The notes under the pieces are model-generated. The model worked only from the letters and a program-made list of their open reading frames with translations. It made no database searches and was not told where the DNA came from. From NCBI GenBank assembly GCA_000727475.1, contig KL647315.1, positions 1,514,826 to 1,578,825 of the forward strand: a stretch of DNA of 64,000 nt. Reading direction: 5' to 3'. Of the stretch, positions 50,901 through 62,840 are shown one piece after another. Origin of the DNA: Sarcocystis neurona. Taxonomy: Eukaryota; Apicomplexa; Conoidasida; Eucoccidiorida; Sarcocystidae. A program made the position numbers and the translations under genes. Every line of letters starts with the position of its first letter. The first letter of the stretch is position 1.

Positions 50901-53527
50901 GTACGCGGGGGCGTGTTACCTAATATGTGTGTACATATACAGTATATATACGTATCCTTTGATGAACCGTACTGAGACACGTTGTCTCCTCGCCTGTAAC
51001 CGAGCGTGTACTTACGTCCGCTCAGGCGTCCCACCTAATACGTATACATATATATATATATATATATATACATAGATACATACATACATGTATACATGGA
51101 TATACACACACATGTATTCCTGACTACAGATGTATATACGTGGGTAACACACACACGTGCAGTCATACATGTGCCCACAAGCACGATGGCATACACACAC
51201 CGATAGCACACACGTACACACTTGCATACATGCATCCATAGGTGGTTGCATACGTATCCAATCACAAACGGGACAAAGGGTGTTCGCGTTGCTGCTGGGG
51301 TAGTAGGATGGTGGTGAAGACTCTTCGCATGTTTACCCACCCCGTTGCGTTCTGGTACTTGTTTTGTGCCTCGTATCAGTACACTTAGCTTTATCAAGAG
51401 TGCGCAGTTTGAACTCACTGTAGTCGCGTCACTCAATGCAGTGCAAGGAGACAACGTGTCTCAGTACGCTCGAACGAAATTTTCAAGGATCTCTACGTGC
51501 ACCTGCTGGCTGTGTAACTTCACTCGCGTACGCGAGTGTTTTCTTTCGTTATATGTGCTTCACAACAGCTCTAGCTGTACCAGCTGAGACATTGTGGAGA
51601 TGAAGCTAACAGAGGCACTGAAGCTAGAAACAGCCAGCAGTCTCTACAATTTCCCACAGGATACAACGTGGATATGCGCGTGGCATCAGCCGCCCGCGAC
51701 GAACAGCGAACGACGCTCTATTGTGGCCTTTAGTCTGTCCGGCACTGCAACGTTAACAGAGACACTCTCGTCTAGTTGTTTGAGACAGTGTACACGTGAG
51801 AACACAGACCTGCCCTGGTCCTGGAGAACTAAAAGGACTGTTTGCAGGGCACATAGACAAGGCACTGCACGTGCGGCGTCTACGCAGGCGGTGGTACAAC
51901 AGATACAGGGAATCGCTCTCAGCCGATCTCGTTTCTAGACGACTTTACTAAGTCAGGCTCTTCCGTAGTTGCACGAAAAGCGCAGAAGAAGCACAGAGTT
52001 CAAAACACTAGGGGGGAAATATGATGCGCAGGTGAAACTTGTGCAGCAGCGTTTGTGATACAAGATGAACACGCAGGCTTCCTCAAGCGCGCACTGCAAC
52101 CAATCGTGCATACAAGTGGGTACGCAGGCTTTTAGGACGTGTGCCGAAGCACAACAAAAGTGTTAGGACGGATTTCCGTCGAATGTCCCGATCCACTCAC
52201 TGTACGGTGTCGCAGCGCTCACAACAACAGTGACTAGTGGTTAGCAAAGCATTTTGCACGTGTATATCACTCCTACATACATTCGCAAATTCACACGGTG
52301 GTAGCAAGTGTCTGGCTCTCAGCGCGCAAGCACGAAGCGCGTAAAAAGTTGTGGGATGGACGGCATCTGATTGCAGCTTTAGTCAGCCTCTGAAAAGTTC
52401 GTTGGTACGTATGCAGCCACATACCGATGCCCAGCAAACGCTACATGTTGACGTTGTAGCGGATTAGCTAGTGCGAGACGAGATCCGAATATTGTGCACG
52501 CGAGGTATTTTTTCCCTGTGGGAACCACGGCGATCTAAGCAGTTCATAGCATATGGAAACGTACATATGGGTACGTAAACATACACACTTATTATATACG
52601 AGTGCGTATAAACCCCTTCCTGTCTCTACCACGCGTGCATGGAACGTTGCACTTCGTAACAACCACCAGTATGTATAAATGTTTTACGACAGTTTTCAGC
52701 ACCGTGTCAAGAAGCTCAACCATCCTCCTCACAACAGAAAGCCTTAAATGCTGCAGCCGGATGTGTGGTCCACTGCAGATTCAATACACAAGCGCAGGTA
52801 TGTGCACTTAACGGAATGCAGCTACAGCGCATATATATATATATATATGTGCATACGTGTATAACCAGGAGCATTTTGTGAATAGATTGCACGAAGACTT
52901 CTTTGGCGTAGTAAAACAGTACTCCAGATAGGTGTTGGTGTAGCTAAAACGCCGTCAACCGTGTTGTGGGGTAAGACGTACGGGTGCAGCGAACAACTAC
53001 CGCAGCACGGGCTGCTGCAACGAAAACAGATGTGTGTGGTGCGTGCAAAAGGGGGAAGGCTTGCCGATTTTTTCCATTCCACGCGCCTCGCAGCAATGTC
53101 TGCCATGTGGAAACGTAGATGCTGGCTTTTTTAAATATATGGTTGAGGCAGATCTGCGGTCGTGTCTCGGTGCTAGTCGGACGTCACTGTTTGCAGCAGT
53201 CGCGTGTCTATATAATCCCCTCGATTTTTGTGCTCGGTGTACATTATTTTTCCCCTCGTCTTTCCTCGTCGCAGTTTTTAGTGCTCCCCTTCTCCTTGTG
53301 CTGTTATTTATAATGTCTTTTCCTTTTTCCGCCCCTCCGCGACCGTCTGCACGTTGTGGCCGTATTTCTATCTCCTTAGCCTCTTCTTCCATCAGCTCTC
53401 ACTTACTGCTCCCACTCCATCCCCCTCCTCCTGTTCCTTCCAAGCTCTGCTGCGAGTGCCATTGCTTATTTCGCCTTTACCCCAGCGAGCAAGTTTATGT
53501 TGTCGAGTCATCAACAAAGTAGCCACA
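47981..53527. other. Mostly unique sequence between SAS6L and Maf, no confident gene
   Basis: It begins with the presumed 3' UTR of SAS6L. Composition is even apart from a TA/TG patch at 51040-51240. Several pyrimidine-rich AG sites occur (about 48513, 49800 and 49949). However, the exon-like segments after them either hit stops in all frames or are too short to judge. The segment 53240-53527, directly upstream of the Maf start, is strongly pyrimidine-rich and is the likely 5' UTR or promoter. Confidence 0.4.
50968..51468. repeat. Exact inverted repeat around a near-palindrome, plus a diverged third copy
   Basis: A 22-base word starting CGTACTGAGACACG at 50968 recurs exactly in inverse orientation at 51447-51468. 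Its core GAGACAACGTGTCTC is itself an inverted repeat with a 3-base centre. A diverged direct copy (ACTGAGACATGTTGCC) lies near 50857, and the following CACCTAATA(C/T)GT words are also shared between the two direct copies. Confidence 0.75.
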
Positions 53528-56500
53528 ATGGTGCGAGAGCGCTCTGCAGAGAAAGCTGCGGCGGAGGAGAAGAAGAGGAAGCAGAGTAAAACAGTACTCC
53601 CCCTGCTCAAGTACTTTAATCGAAGCCCCGGCAACTCTTTTCAGGTGGATGCACCGGAGGAACAACATAAGCAACTCAATGACGACCAAAGCACGATTCC
53701 ACCAGAAAAGACTACCGAAGAGCCAACCGAAACAGTGGATCCTTCTGCAGCAGCCCCAGGGGTAACGCCAGGAGCAGCACCAGCAGCCGCGGAAAAGACT
53801 GCGGCAACAGTTGAGACGGGCTCCTCTTCATTGAGCAGCAAACCAACAACTGCTGTTGTGATTGCAACAGCAAGCAGCAGACGCATCAACTTGTGTCGCA
53901 CAACCCTAGGGCTAGAAGTGACGAGTATACCTTCGTCGTATGAAGAAGATCGGAAAAAAAGTGCTGCTGCTGCCTCAAGCGAAGGAGAAGGAGGAGCTGC
54001 TGCAGAAGACGAAGGAGCAACACCAACAGGAGCGGTCCAAGCAGCCGGCACACTCGAGGAGAGCGGTGGACAGGAAAAGAGGAAGAAGTTTAAAAAGGCG
54101 GAAGAGCCGCATTTTTCTGATGAAGAACTGCTGCTGTTACTAGGCGAGGGCTCCCACCGCCTGGTCAACCTGGACAGCAGCAGGAGCAGCAGCATCAGCC
54201 CACGAAGAGGCAGAAGCAGCAGAGCCGCGCTGGTAATCTTACGAGAAATATTACTTTGAGGATACCTGCATCCTTCTTACTTCTACATACACTGTCTTTC
54301 AGTTGTAGATACATTCTGCGGTCGATGTAGGCTTTTTGTTCTAATAACGCATACAACTAACGTACAGGCTCACTCAGCAACGTATATTCGCAGTACTCCC
54401 CGCATACGCATTTCCCCCTGCAGGCGTGTAAATGCTGTACGTTAATTCCGTGTCCACCCCGTGCATCATGACTGCTTCTTTACAGTTCTATATTGAATGC
54501 ACCTTTTTGCAAGATGTATGCACACTCGACTTTCAGTCACAATATTCGCCACTTCTCACACGTACAATCCTCTCCAAAGGCATACTCTCTACGTGAGGTG
54601 TAGGTGCACTTTTTTTCAAACCTGTACACACGGTCCTTCAGATGTACGTACAACCGGCGTCAAGTGTGTGCACACTTTGCTTCAAGTACCCGCACCTTTG
54701 CTTTACGCTACTTCAAAGATATAAACTGCGTACCCCCTTTGTGTGTTCGTGTGCGCAGTTCTTCGCTACGATCAGCATAGGTGGTCCGTCAAGTGTTTGT
54801 GCATGCCTACTGCAGCTGGATCAGCTGCTGGACACATTCAACTTTGCTTGTGTGCACTCACTGCTTCAACTGCGCGGACACCACACGTTAGACGCCGGTT
54901 TCACTGTTTTCGGTGTCCGTGGACCCACACTGGTGTATTATCACATTGTTTGTCGGTTCTGTATAGAACCGGCCTCTAACTTTGGCAAGTAAAAACTGCA
55001 GTTGTATCCCCAGCAGCGTACGCGCTTCGTAGATATCCAAACATACGTACACACATGTACACTCGTATAGACACCCATGTCGTGCACACGCGTCACGTAC
55101 ACTCACGTCCTTGGAATACAAACACATGCTTCCATATACATACGAATATATATGAGTATATATATTTGTGTGTGTGTGTATATATATATGTATATATATA
55201 CATAGATACATACACACGAAAACTGACCACTCACAGTCTGTGGACGCCTTCTAATCAATGTTGTGCGTATGCGACTGCTCGTCGATGACACTTATAAAAA
55301 AGCTCGCTTTCTTTAATGAATTGCTGTTGCCTGCCAGGCAGGCCAGCTGATGGAGACTAAAATGTACGCACTTCGAATGGCGTTGGGGAAAGCCAGCAGC
55401 GTTGCGCAGCAGCTGTGGAGCGAGCAACAGCAGCAGCCGGGATCGCATAGCAGCAAGAGTACAAGCAGCACCGAAACCAAGAGTGTAACCAGCAGCGATG
55501 GGGACGATAGCGGCAGCGGAGAGGAAAAGCAGCAGCTGCCTGCCGGGTGCGTGGTGATAGGAGCGGACACGATTATTGAACTTGACGGCAAAATTTTGGA
55601 AAAAGCGGAAAGCCAAGAAGAAGCGAAGCAGATGTTGCTGAGTCTGAGCGGGAAGACGCACAGTGTGCACACAGCCGTGTCCATCTTCACACAAAAGGAA
55701 GGAAGCCGCAAACCCGCAGCTGCTGCTGTCTCCACCACCAGCGTCTCCCTCGTCGATTTCACAGAAGAGGATGTAGACGCATATGTGGCTACCGGACAGT
55801 ACGAAGGAAAATCAGGTAATCTTGCTGACGTATCTGTCTACATCTGTCTCTATTACATATATACGTGTTGTGCTACTGCGGCTATCTCTACGTGTATGTA
55901 CTGACGCCAGAAATCGAGCTTATGCGTTTGTGTAGGAAACACACCTGCTACACGGGTATACCTATCTATATATGGTGATGGCGTTTCAAAAAAGTGTATA
56001 CATATGTGTATATGTAAAGGGAAACGTACAGAATTCACCCTACGGGGACACCCGCCCAACCGTATTTGTATGTAGGTGATACTTGGCTCACTGACATCTC
56101 TATGTTTCTCTGCAAACATCTACGTGACTATGTGTATGTATAGGTAGGAAAAAATTTACATGTTAAGCACGTACAGGATGCGAGGATGTGCCTTAGCTTA
56201 AACGTGTTCCTTCACATCCATTTGTACGACGCGCTCTGATTCAGCATAGGTACATATGTATTTGTCTTCTATATAACTCCTACATATATGTATATATATA
56301 TATAAACACGTATACATATGCATACAAATATAGGTATACATATATATATCACCATGTGCATATGTATACGTGTAGACGTGTGTTCTGTGTACGGACAATG
56401 ATGACGGCGTTTGACACTTGCACGTTTTGCACGGCCTAATCTTCCAACCAGTGCCACGCGCAATTTTTCCTATATTCGACGCTACGAAGGTCATCGATAC

Positions 56501-57788
56501 AGTTGAATTAGTGAGTACTTTGAAAACTCTATATGTACGTAGAAATATGTGTAGAAGTGTAAATGCGTGCGTCAGTAAGCATATATGCACTCATGTGAGT
56601 CGTACGGGAGCGTGTCGCACACGCATAGCTCCTCATCTCTCTCTTTGTTTACTACGCACAATTCTGTTTAGGCGCTAAAGTTCCCGGATGTACATGTACA
56701 CCAGTGTATCTGTATACATGTATGCGTACGCAAATACGCTTTTTTCGATTCCACAGGTATCTCACGTAAACGCGTGTGTGTATGTTCTCGTTTCTGTGTG
56801 TGTACATGTCTCCCTATCTGTGTATACGTGTGTACGTGCGCATATCACAAGGTGCCCACCCGTTGATGTATGGATATCCCAAGTGGCTCTCCGCAGCGCC
56901 ACCATGTCTTCCAAGTGGCTGTCCGCAGCGCCACCACGTCTTCTTGAATTTTGCATTGCTGAGCCCGGCACCACTTCATTATAGAAAAAGCATTTCAAAC
57001 ATATGTCAGTTGATTGTATTCGTCGTTCAACATCCTGTGCGCAGCTCGTGAGAGAGCTGTAAGTATTGTTCTTGATTAGGTGCATCGTTTCTGCTGTATC
57101 CCTCGTTTCTGCAACTACGTAGGTTCCTACACACAATGCAACATTCTTTAGTTTCTTTCTATTCTACAACAAGGACACTGATATCTTTGTGAAGAAACCG
57201 GGGACGCTATAGTATTCTGTCACACAAACGTTCCTCGCATCACGTGAAGCCCTTGCGTGTAGAGATCAAGAACATCTCTGGTGAGAGTGTCTTCTGCAGA
57301 AGCCTGCAAACTGCTTTTTATTTCACGTGCGGAAAATGGGGTTTCCCTATGCGTAACCTTTTTTTCCGAAGTGTCTCTAATATTCAATATTTTTATGATG
57401 GTTATGTTTATTTTCTGGAATGACTTTTCTCCCTAGTGTACTCGGTGGAGTGGTCCTGCTTGTTTTGATAAAAGGGTGACCTCGTGGGGTTCTAGCGGGG
57501 GATTCGTTTTTTTTCCGCGCATTCTTTCCTTCCCCTTGTGAGGGAGAGTTCTCAGCGATGGATTGATACAGACGCAGAGGAGTGTGTCTTTCCCTCTGTT
57601 GAGAGCCAAGATTGCAAATGCAATACTACTGTCTCTGCTACGCTGCTGCAGGAAGCTACGGGATACTGGAGCTGGCAGGGCAGTTCATAAAAGGCATTGA
57701 CGGGTGTGTTTTTACCGTCATGGGTCTTCCTGTGCAGTGGGTTTCTGCAATTTTAGCCAGTCTGTACTATTCTAACAGAATTGCGTAA
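53528..57788 (+). CDS. maf: Maf-family nucleoside triphosphate pyrophosphatase, three exons
   Basis: Exons are 53528-54232, 55338-55815 and 57652-57788. Phases 0 and 1 match, giving 439 residues. Maf proteins hydrolyse non-canonical or excess (d)NTPs to monophosphate and pyrophosphate; eukaryotic members include the ASMTL N-terminal domain. Motifs in order are: ATASSRRINL with the SRR signature at 117-119, LGLEVTSIPSSYEED at 127-141, ALRMALGKAS around 246-255, VVIGADTIIELDGKILEKA with the catalytic-type Asp at 312, MLLSLSGKTHSVHTAVSIF at 334-352, the EDVDAYVATGQYEGKSGSYG stretch, and the closing FTVMGLPV. The family's Lys-Pro after the Asp motif is Lys-Ala here (324-325), and GKAG is GKSG. 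Bacterial Maf is about 190-210 residues. The excess is a charged, Ala/Pro-rich N-terminal extension of about 110 residues and low-complexity inserts at about 143-235 and 262-302. The start has A at -3 and G at +4 and follows an in-frame upstream stretch without another ATG. Confidence 0.9.
55020..56860. repeat. TG/CA/TA tracts in Maf introns 1 and 2
   Basis: Alternating purine-pyrimidine sequence lies just before exon 2 (about 55020-55220, with TATATATATGTATATATATA words) and again after it (about 55850-56860). A short direct duplication, AAGTGGCT(C/G)TCCGCAGCGCC, occurs at about 56880 and 56910. Exon 2 (55338-55815) interrupts the tracts cleanly. Confidence 0.75.
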
Positions 57789-58857
57789 AGTCACTCTACT
57801 GCGGAGCGTACGGAAATTCACCAACAGTCGTCGCAAAGACAAAGTTAGAAATTATCAATGTCTATGTCACTCCAACTTTTACCCCATTTCCCTCGTTGCG
57901 GTAAACACACAAAAAAGGTCGTCTTTTCCCGAGAAGAATAAGCTCGTCTTCCCTTTCCGTTGTTGGGAAAAAGACGATCTTTCGGAGAGTGCTGGCTTAA
58001 GACCCTGTACGCACGTATTCTACATGAACAAAGTGGCGCGACGAATCCACTGCTTCCAGTTGTGGCCACAGTGCAGAAGGATTCATTCCGGTGGAAAGGA
58101 GTTCGCCGAGAACTGGGCTCGAGAACTTCTGTTCTGCAAAAGCGCCTGCAGCCCAAGCCAGTCTCTCGTACAACGTTCTGAAGGTTTTCCTTCCTGTGCA
58201 AAAAGAAAAGTTAAATTCGAGTATTGCGGCTGGACGTGATTTCCCCAGGTAGTCGGCTACAACGATTATGTACTGGATGCTGACGGATGATTTCACCGTA
58301 TGGGTGCTACACTGCCGATCTGACGTCGTTCTGCAGAAAAACTTTTATGCCCCGCAGTAGACAGAAAATTTGGGTCCGGAGAGTGTGGGTCTCTGCTTCG
58401 TCAACAGTGGGGGGAAGCAACGGAAAATCCTGAACGTGGAGACGTCCTATCCTTTTCTTGAAACACGTAGAGTTTCGGAACTGTGCTACTGAGTCCGGCT
58501 TTCCCAGGATCTTCCCTCTCCCGTACCTTCCAAACGGCTGTACTCGTCCAGATAGTATGTCGGCGCCGTTTTCACCGTGCTCAAGGTGGTCCGTGTGCTC
58601 GTAGTTGTTGCTGTACCGGGGCTCAATTGGGACGAGAACAGCTTGTCATCATTGCGGAACAACAGGCACATGTGAAGGCTTTATTCGGGTCGTGTGTTGA
58701 AGGATTTTTGCGAACTACACTTCTGATAAACGGAAGACTCAACTGCCTCGTTGCAACTGCAAGGATACGTTCCTTACACTTTTTCACACAAAAATGGAAA
58801 TAAATGCTTATCGCGGCAGTTTTATCCACAGTTTGGAATAGCATCGCCGAGCGTGTT

Positions 58858-59090
58858 AATATTTCGCTCTACATGCTTTGCTATAGGGGCAGAAGATGTA
58901 AACACGTCGGCTTGGTGTCGTTCTTCCAGTTTTGGCAGCGGTGAGAGTGACAGACGTACTTGACAGGAGAAGAGGGAAAAATTCATTCTAAGGAAGGCGC
59001 CCCGTTATTCACGAACTGCGCTAGTATCTACCGAAATGAAATTTCTACAAGTGCAAGATCAAGGTGATGGTCTGCCTGTTAAAAAGTGGA
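58858..59090 (+). repeat. Direct repeat copy 1 (about 233 bp)
   Basis: It runs from AATATTTCGCTCTACATGCT to CTGCCTGTTAAAAAGTGGA and matches 59440-59670 along its whole length with scattered substitutions and small indels. The copies are offset by 582 bases. There is no long open frame in common. Confidence 0.9.
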
Positions 59091-59439
59091 TTTAAACTAC
59101 CATGTCCAATGGAGATGCGCTGGTACCCGTTTATCGTACCCGAAGGAATCTACAGTTCGATAACATTGAAACAACAAAGAACCTGCACAGTGAAACATCA
59201 AATTTTACATCACTTGAGACCACAGGATGTACCGAAGAGTCCGCATTGTCACAAGGAATTACACATATATATATATATATATAGATATATGTATAAGGGG
59301 GGCTGCAGGCCGCGTGGGTGGCCTGTGGCTGTGGCACACCCGAATACGAAGCTCTCGGTACAAGTAGGCATGTAGTAGAGTAGCACTTAGACATTGCACG
59401 GGCGTACTTCTGTGACTACATGCACGTACACGACATGTG

Positions 59440-59670
59440 AATATTTCGCTCTACATGCTTTGCAGTGGGGGCAGAAGATGTAAACTTGTCGGCTGGGTGT
59501 TGGTCTTCTAGTTTTAGCAGGCGTGAGAGTGATAGCCGTACTTGACGTGAGAAAAGGAAAAATTCATTCTGAGGAGGGTTCCTCGTGATTCAAGAACTGC
59601 GCTAGCATCTACTCAATGGCATTTCCACGAATACAAGATCAACGTGGTGGTCTGCCTGTTAAAAAGTGGA
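59440..59670 (+). repeat. Direct repeat copy 2 (about 231 bp)
   Basis: This is the second copy of the 58858-59090 element, in the same orientation. The 349-bp spacer holds a TA run (59262-59290) and a G/C-rich palindromic word (CTGCAGGCCGCGTGGGTGGC). The arrangement could be a segmental duplication or two repeats flanking a small element; no TG...CA termini or target-site duplications were recognised. Confidence 0.9.
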
Positions 59671-60557
59671 CTGGGAGATAGCGAGAGTTTATACGGGTTT
59701 TTTTCCGTGTACACCACTGCGTTTACATTCTTGTAGGCAGTAAACGGCGCATGTGGGACGTGCGCGAAGTACACTGTATTGCGTCGTATTTTTTTATCAG
59801 TCCGTGATGTGCGGGTGCGCGGTAAAGGCGAACGGTACTGAGCTGATGTAAGGAACTTATGTCTTCTCGTGCTTTCCTTTCGCCCAGACGACACCCGCCT
59901 TCTGTCGGGGGTAGCTATATATAGGTGAAGAGCTGACGCGGCTGAAAGCGTTCATTTGAGGATCGGTGTGAGCACTGATAAACTGTAGTACACCAGGACT
60001 TCCCCGATGCGACAATATGCCCGGTAAAACATCCATTAATCCCAAAACAATGTTTTCCGTGCTTGCACGGCTCTCTTCCTGGCTGCGTAGCTCGTCCGCC
60101 ATCGCGTATATCGGGGGGGTGGCATAAGTCCCCTTGATTCAATATAATTCGGCTACAAAGCCTTGCGGGTACGTGTTTCGCCTGCATGCTTTTCCTCCTG
60201 ATTCTTTTCGTTCCTCTCTCCTCGCTTTCTTCCTTCTGCTGAACAGCCAGTTGCAGGAGTGCTGTGCAATGTAGGTACGCTGAAGTTTGTTAAACTCATG
60301 CTTCCTTGTTGTCAGGTGAAATGGGAGAATAGATGAATAAGGACGAGTTCACTGCACAAGCATGGAGCCACTTGTTGTTCACTTTCTACCCTACTCCATG
60401 GGGCTATGGTATGAAATAGTCCTACAAGAAACATTCTGACTGCTTCCTGCACAACAAATATAACTGTGTTCTATTTCCTCTACATCCCGCGTACTTTAAT
60501 GCTGAGGTTACGCACCAGAATCCATTTTCTCTCGCATATTCCCCCGACGTGCAGCAG

Positions 60558-61385
60558 AAGACGTTTTCCTTCATACGACTTTCGTAGCCACAGAAGTAGT
60601 TGATCTCTTCACCATTAGCTCGACCGAAATTGTCCATCGCGTCGTGTTAGCTTTTGTCGCGGAAAATTACTCTCGGTTCCTCTCACGCCGACAACAGCCC
60701 ACCGTGTACGACCGGGGCTCGTGCAGTCAACGGCTGCAGTGGAACTGGAGTTTCTATCGTACAGGTAAATGCACCTCCACTGGAAGCGAATTTTGTCAGC
60801 GCACAAGCCTTTCTCTGCTGAAGTCCTCCGCGTGAAGCCTTACTTCCAAAAAAGTACAGTCACGTAGGAGTAGTGATACAATCGGGGAGCAAATGCAGCA
60901 GTATGCGGAACAGTAGGAACAGCAGCAGCGTAGGGCCCCTGTAGCAAAAATACTATATAATATCCTCTTTGTCCCTCGATTTGTAGATGTATGGATACAC
61001 ACGTGTATGGTGTTACAAGCGGCGGCAACTGGAAGAGCATCAGGAGCAGTGGGGGCAGCTGCTGTAGAGCTACAGCTGTAGCAATACTGAAAGCCGTTAT
61101 CGTAGTACGCGATTCCAGTAGCCGCGCCCAGTGAGGTGCGAAAGGAACCACCGCAGTAGTTCCTAAAGAGTTGCTACGGCAACTGGAGTATTACTCACCT
61201 GCTTCTTTGTCACCTACAGGTGTCCCATCATTCTGAAGGCAGTAAGCGGCAGCACTGTGGAGCAACAGCAGCTGCACCAGCAGCCGCAACTACAGCTGCA
61301 ACCTTCTCTACCTTGGTCCCCTTTGAAGCGGCGCGACCCGCAAAAACTGCCTCCAAAATGTATTAATGTGGGGCGTCCGTTCTGA
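60558..61385 (+). CDS. Unrecognised gene, last three exons (partial at 5' end)
   Basis: Proposed exons are 60558-60764 (acceptor after a C/T-rich tract, donor CGTACAG|GTAAAT), 60987-61077 (acceptor CTCTTTGTCCCTCGATTTGTAG, weaker donor GCT|GTAGCA) and 61220-61385 (acceptor CTTCTTTGTCACCTACAG, ending in TGA). Phases 1 and 2 match and about 153 residues are visible. The first exon is unique and folded-looking, including VATEVVDLFTISSTEIVHRV followed by VLAFVAENYSRFL. The middle exon is Ala/Gly-rich. The last starts CPIILKAVSGSTVEQQQLHQ and ends with a basic, Pro-rich tail. The gene must start further left. No family is recognised. The strongest elements are the acceptor and stop of the last exon. 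Confidence 0.45.
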
Positions 61386-62840
61386 TATTCAGCGTGTAGT
61401 CAGTTGTTCATTGGCACTGATATACAACTAGAGCTTCATTTATGCTCCAAGGGTGTCGTGTATCTGAGCACTACTCAGTGACTTAGTGTGTTGAAATTAA
61501 GTGAGCTGAAACGTATGTGGTGGCGTTGCTTGATAGCGCGGCTGCTGTGGAGACTCACGACCACAGAGTTGCTCAAAAAACATTTTGCACATAGGTCCTG
61601 TCGTCTAACTGTGACGGCATTGAAGCCGGTTCGAATCGATGTAATTGGCTGAGATGTATCGACGCCGGTACTTACTTAGTTTTCGACGTATGCGTAGAAG
61701 GATTTTTTTCCAGAAGGCAAGTACACACACGCGAACACGCTGAACATCGCTAGTCTGAATCCTGGCTGTACGATATTCAAGTATGTATGCACATGCATAT
61801 ATATATATATATATATGTGCATGACCGCATGGCCAAGAAGCAATTTAGCTGCTAGCAACTGCATACAGCTAATTAGATAAATTTGCGTACGAACGACACG
61901 GACACGTCTGTGTGTGTCGATACTCGGCAGAACCGCTAAGGTTGAGCTTAGATTTTAATCAGTTGCACGGATTTCTCTCGCTTCAGAACTATACCCAAGG
62001 AATTACATGCATATCTGTGTATGCATCGGCAGTAGCCTTCAAGTCTCATTCGGAGAAAGTAGTTAGCTGCGGCTCCCTGTTTTCACACTGGATTTACTTC
62101 CGCTCCGATGTACTCGAGTAATTGTACTGCCCGTCGCCAGCCTCGACTGCATCTAGCTGTAGCTTTGTGCACTGGCGCTTTACTCGAACACATACATCTA
62201 TTTGCGTATGTAGCAGGATACGCGTGAGTGCATGTCGCAATTCCATCTCATCAAGTATGTGTACCTCCATTCTCATGTGGCCAGAAGAAGCTACCGGAGT
62301 ACATCATTACGCGCACGGCTGCATATACATGCACGTAGCGAGTCGCGCACCTCATCTCTCCCGCTGCAGCCAGGAGAGGCTACTGCACCGCTTGTATCTC
62401 TTGGCCTGTTTTCGACACGTAATTACGCATACGCGATCCTCGATCCTCTATTCTTACAACACGCTGTTGATTTGCGCTCGTGCAGGCCTCTCTGTGTCTT
62501 TTCATATACGGGTACTAGTACAGGTTTATACGTAGCCTATCTCACTCTCACTCTCTCTACAAACATACGAACAGCTGTAGTTGTGGGTGACCCGCAACCC
62601 TGCTGCAGCTGAGATGCTTCCGTCGACAGCGCTCAGCTGCTGCTGGAAGAGTTGCACACGTTCCTAACTGGGCTGCCTTTTCGCTGAGCGCCTTGCCTTG
62701 CTGTGTTACGCGAAGGCGCTTTCGCTGCGCCTGTGCTATCCCGCCTGTTGATGATGATAATGATGATGGTGGTGGTGGATGGCTCTGTGTGGTAAGGCTT
62801 GTCGTTTGCTGTTAGTGCTCCTGGATCCGGTTACCGCCCT
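61386..62840. other. Unique sequence, no gene seen
   Basis: It follows the presumed end of the gene above. It contains a TA run at about 61798-61816 and short frames only. Confidence 0.45.
62750..62782. repeat. Short GAT/GGT trinucleotide run
   Basis: GATGATGATAATGATGATGG passes into GGTGGTGGTGG. It would encode Asp then Gly runs in one frame but lies in no supported gene. Confidence 0.7.

Larger units (their letters stand above)
57789..60557. other. Unique sequence after Maf, no confident gene apart from a repeat pair
   Basis: A plus-strand frame runs on to about 58239 directly after the Maf stop, but it has no domain and is probably 3' UTR. A frame near 58625-58803 is weakly protein-like. 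A very strong pyrimidine tract ends in an AG at 60246, followed 24 bases later by GTAGGT, which could be a micro-exon (60247-60270) of the gene at 60558-61385. It could not be tied in. Confidence 0.35.

Noticed and set aside
53641..54195. Minus-strand Ser/Val-rich frame
   Set aside because: It is the antisense shadow of Maf exon 1.
57781..58239. Plus-strand frame of about 152 codons directly after the Maf stop
   Set aside because: The Maf gene already ends with the family's C-terminal GLPV segment and a short tail; this frame has no domain and no supporting splice site.
61560..61645. tRNA-like B-box GGTTCGAATC
   Set aside because: The bases flanking the loop do not pair as a T-arm and no matching A-box or acceptor stem is seen.
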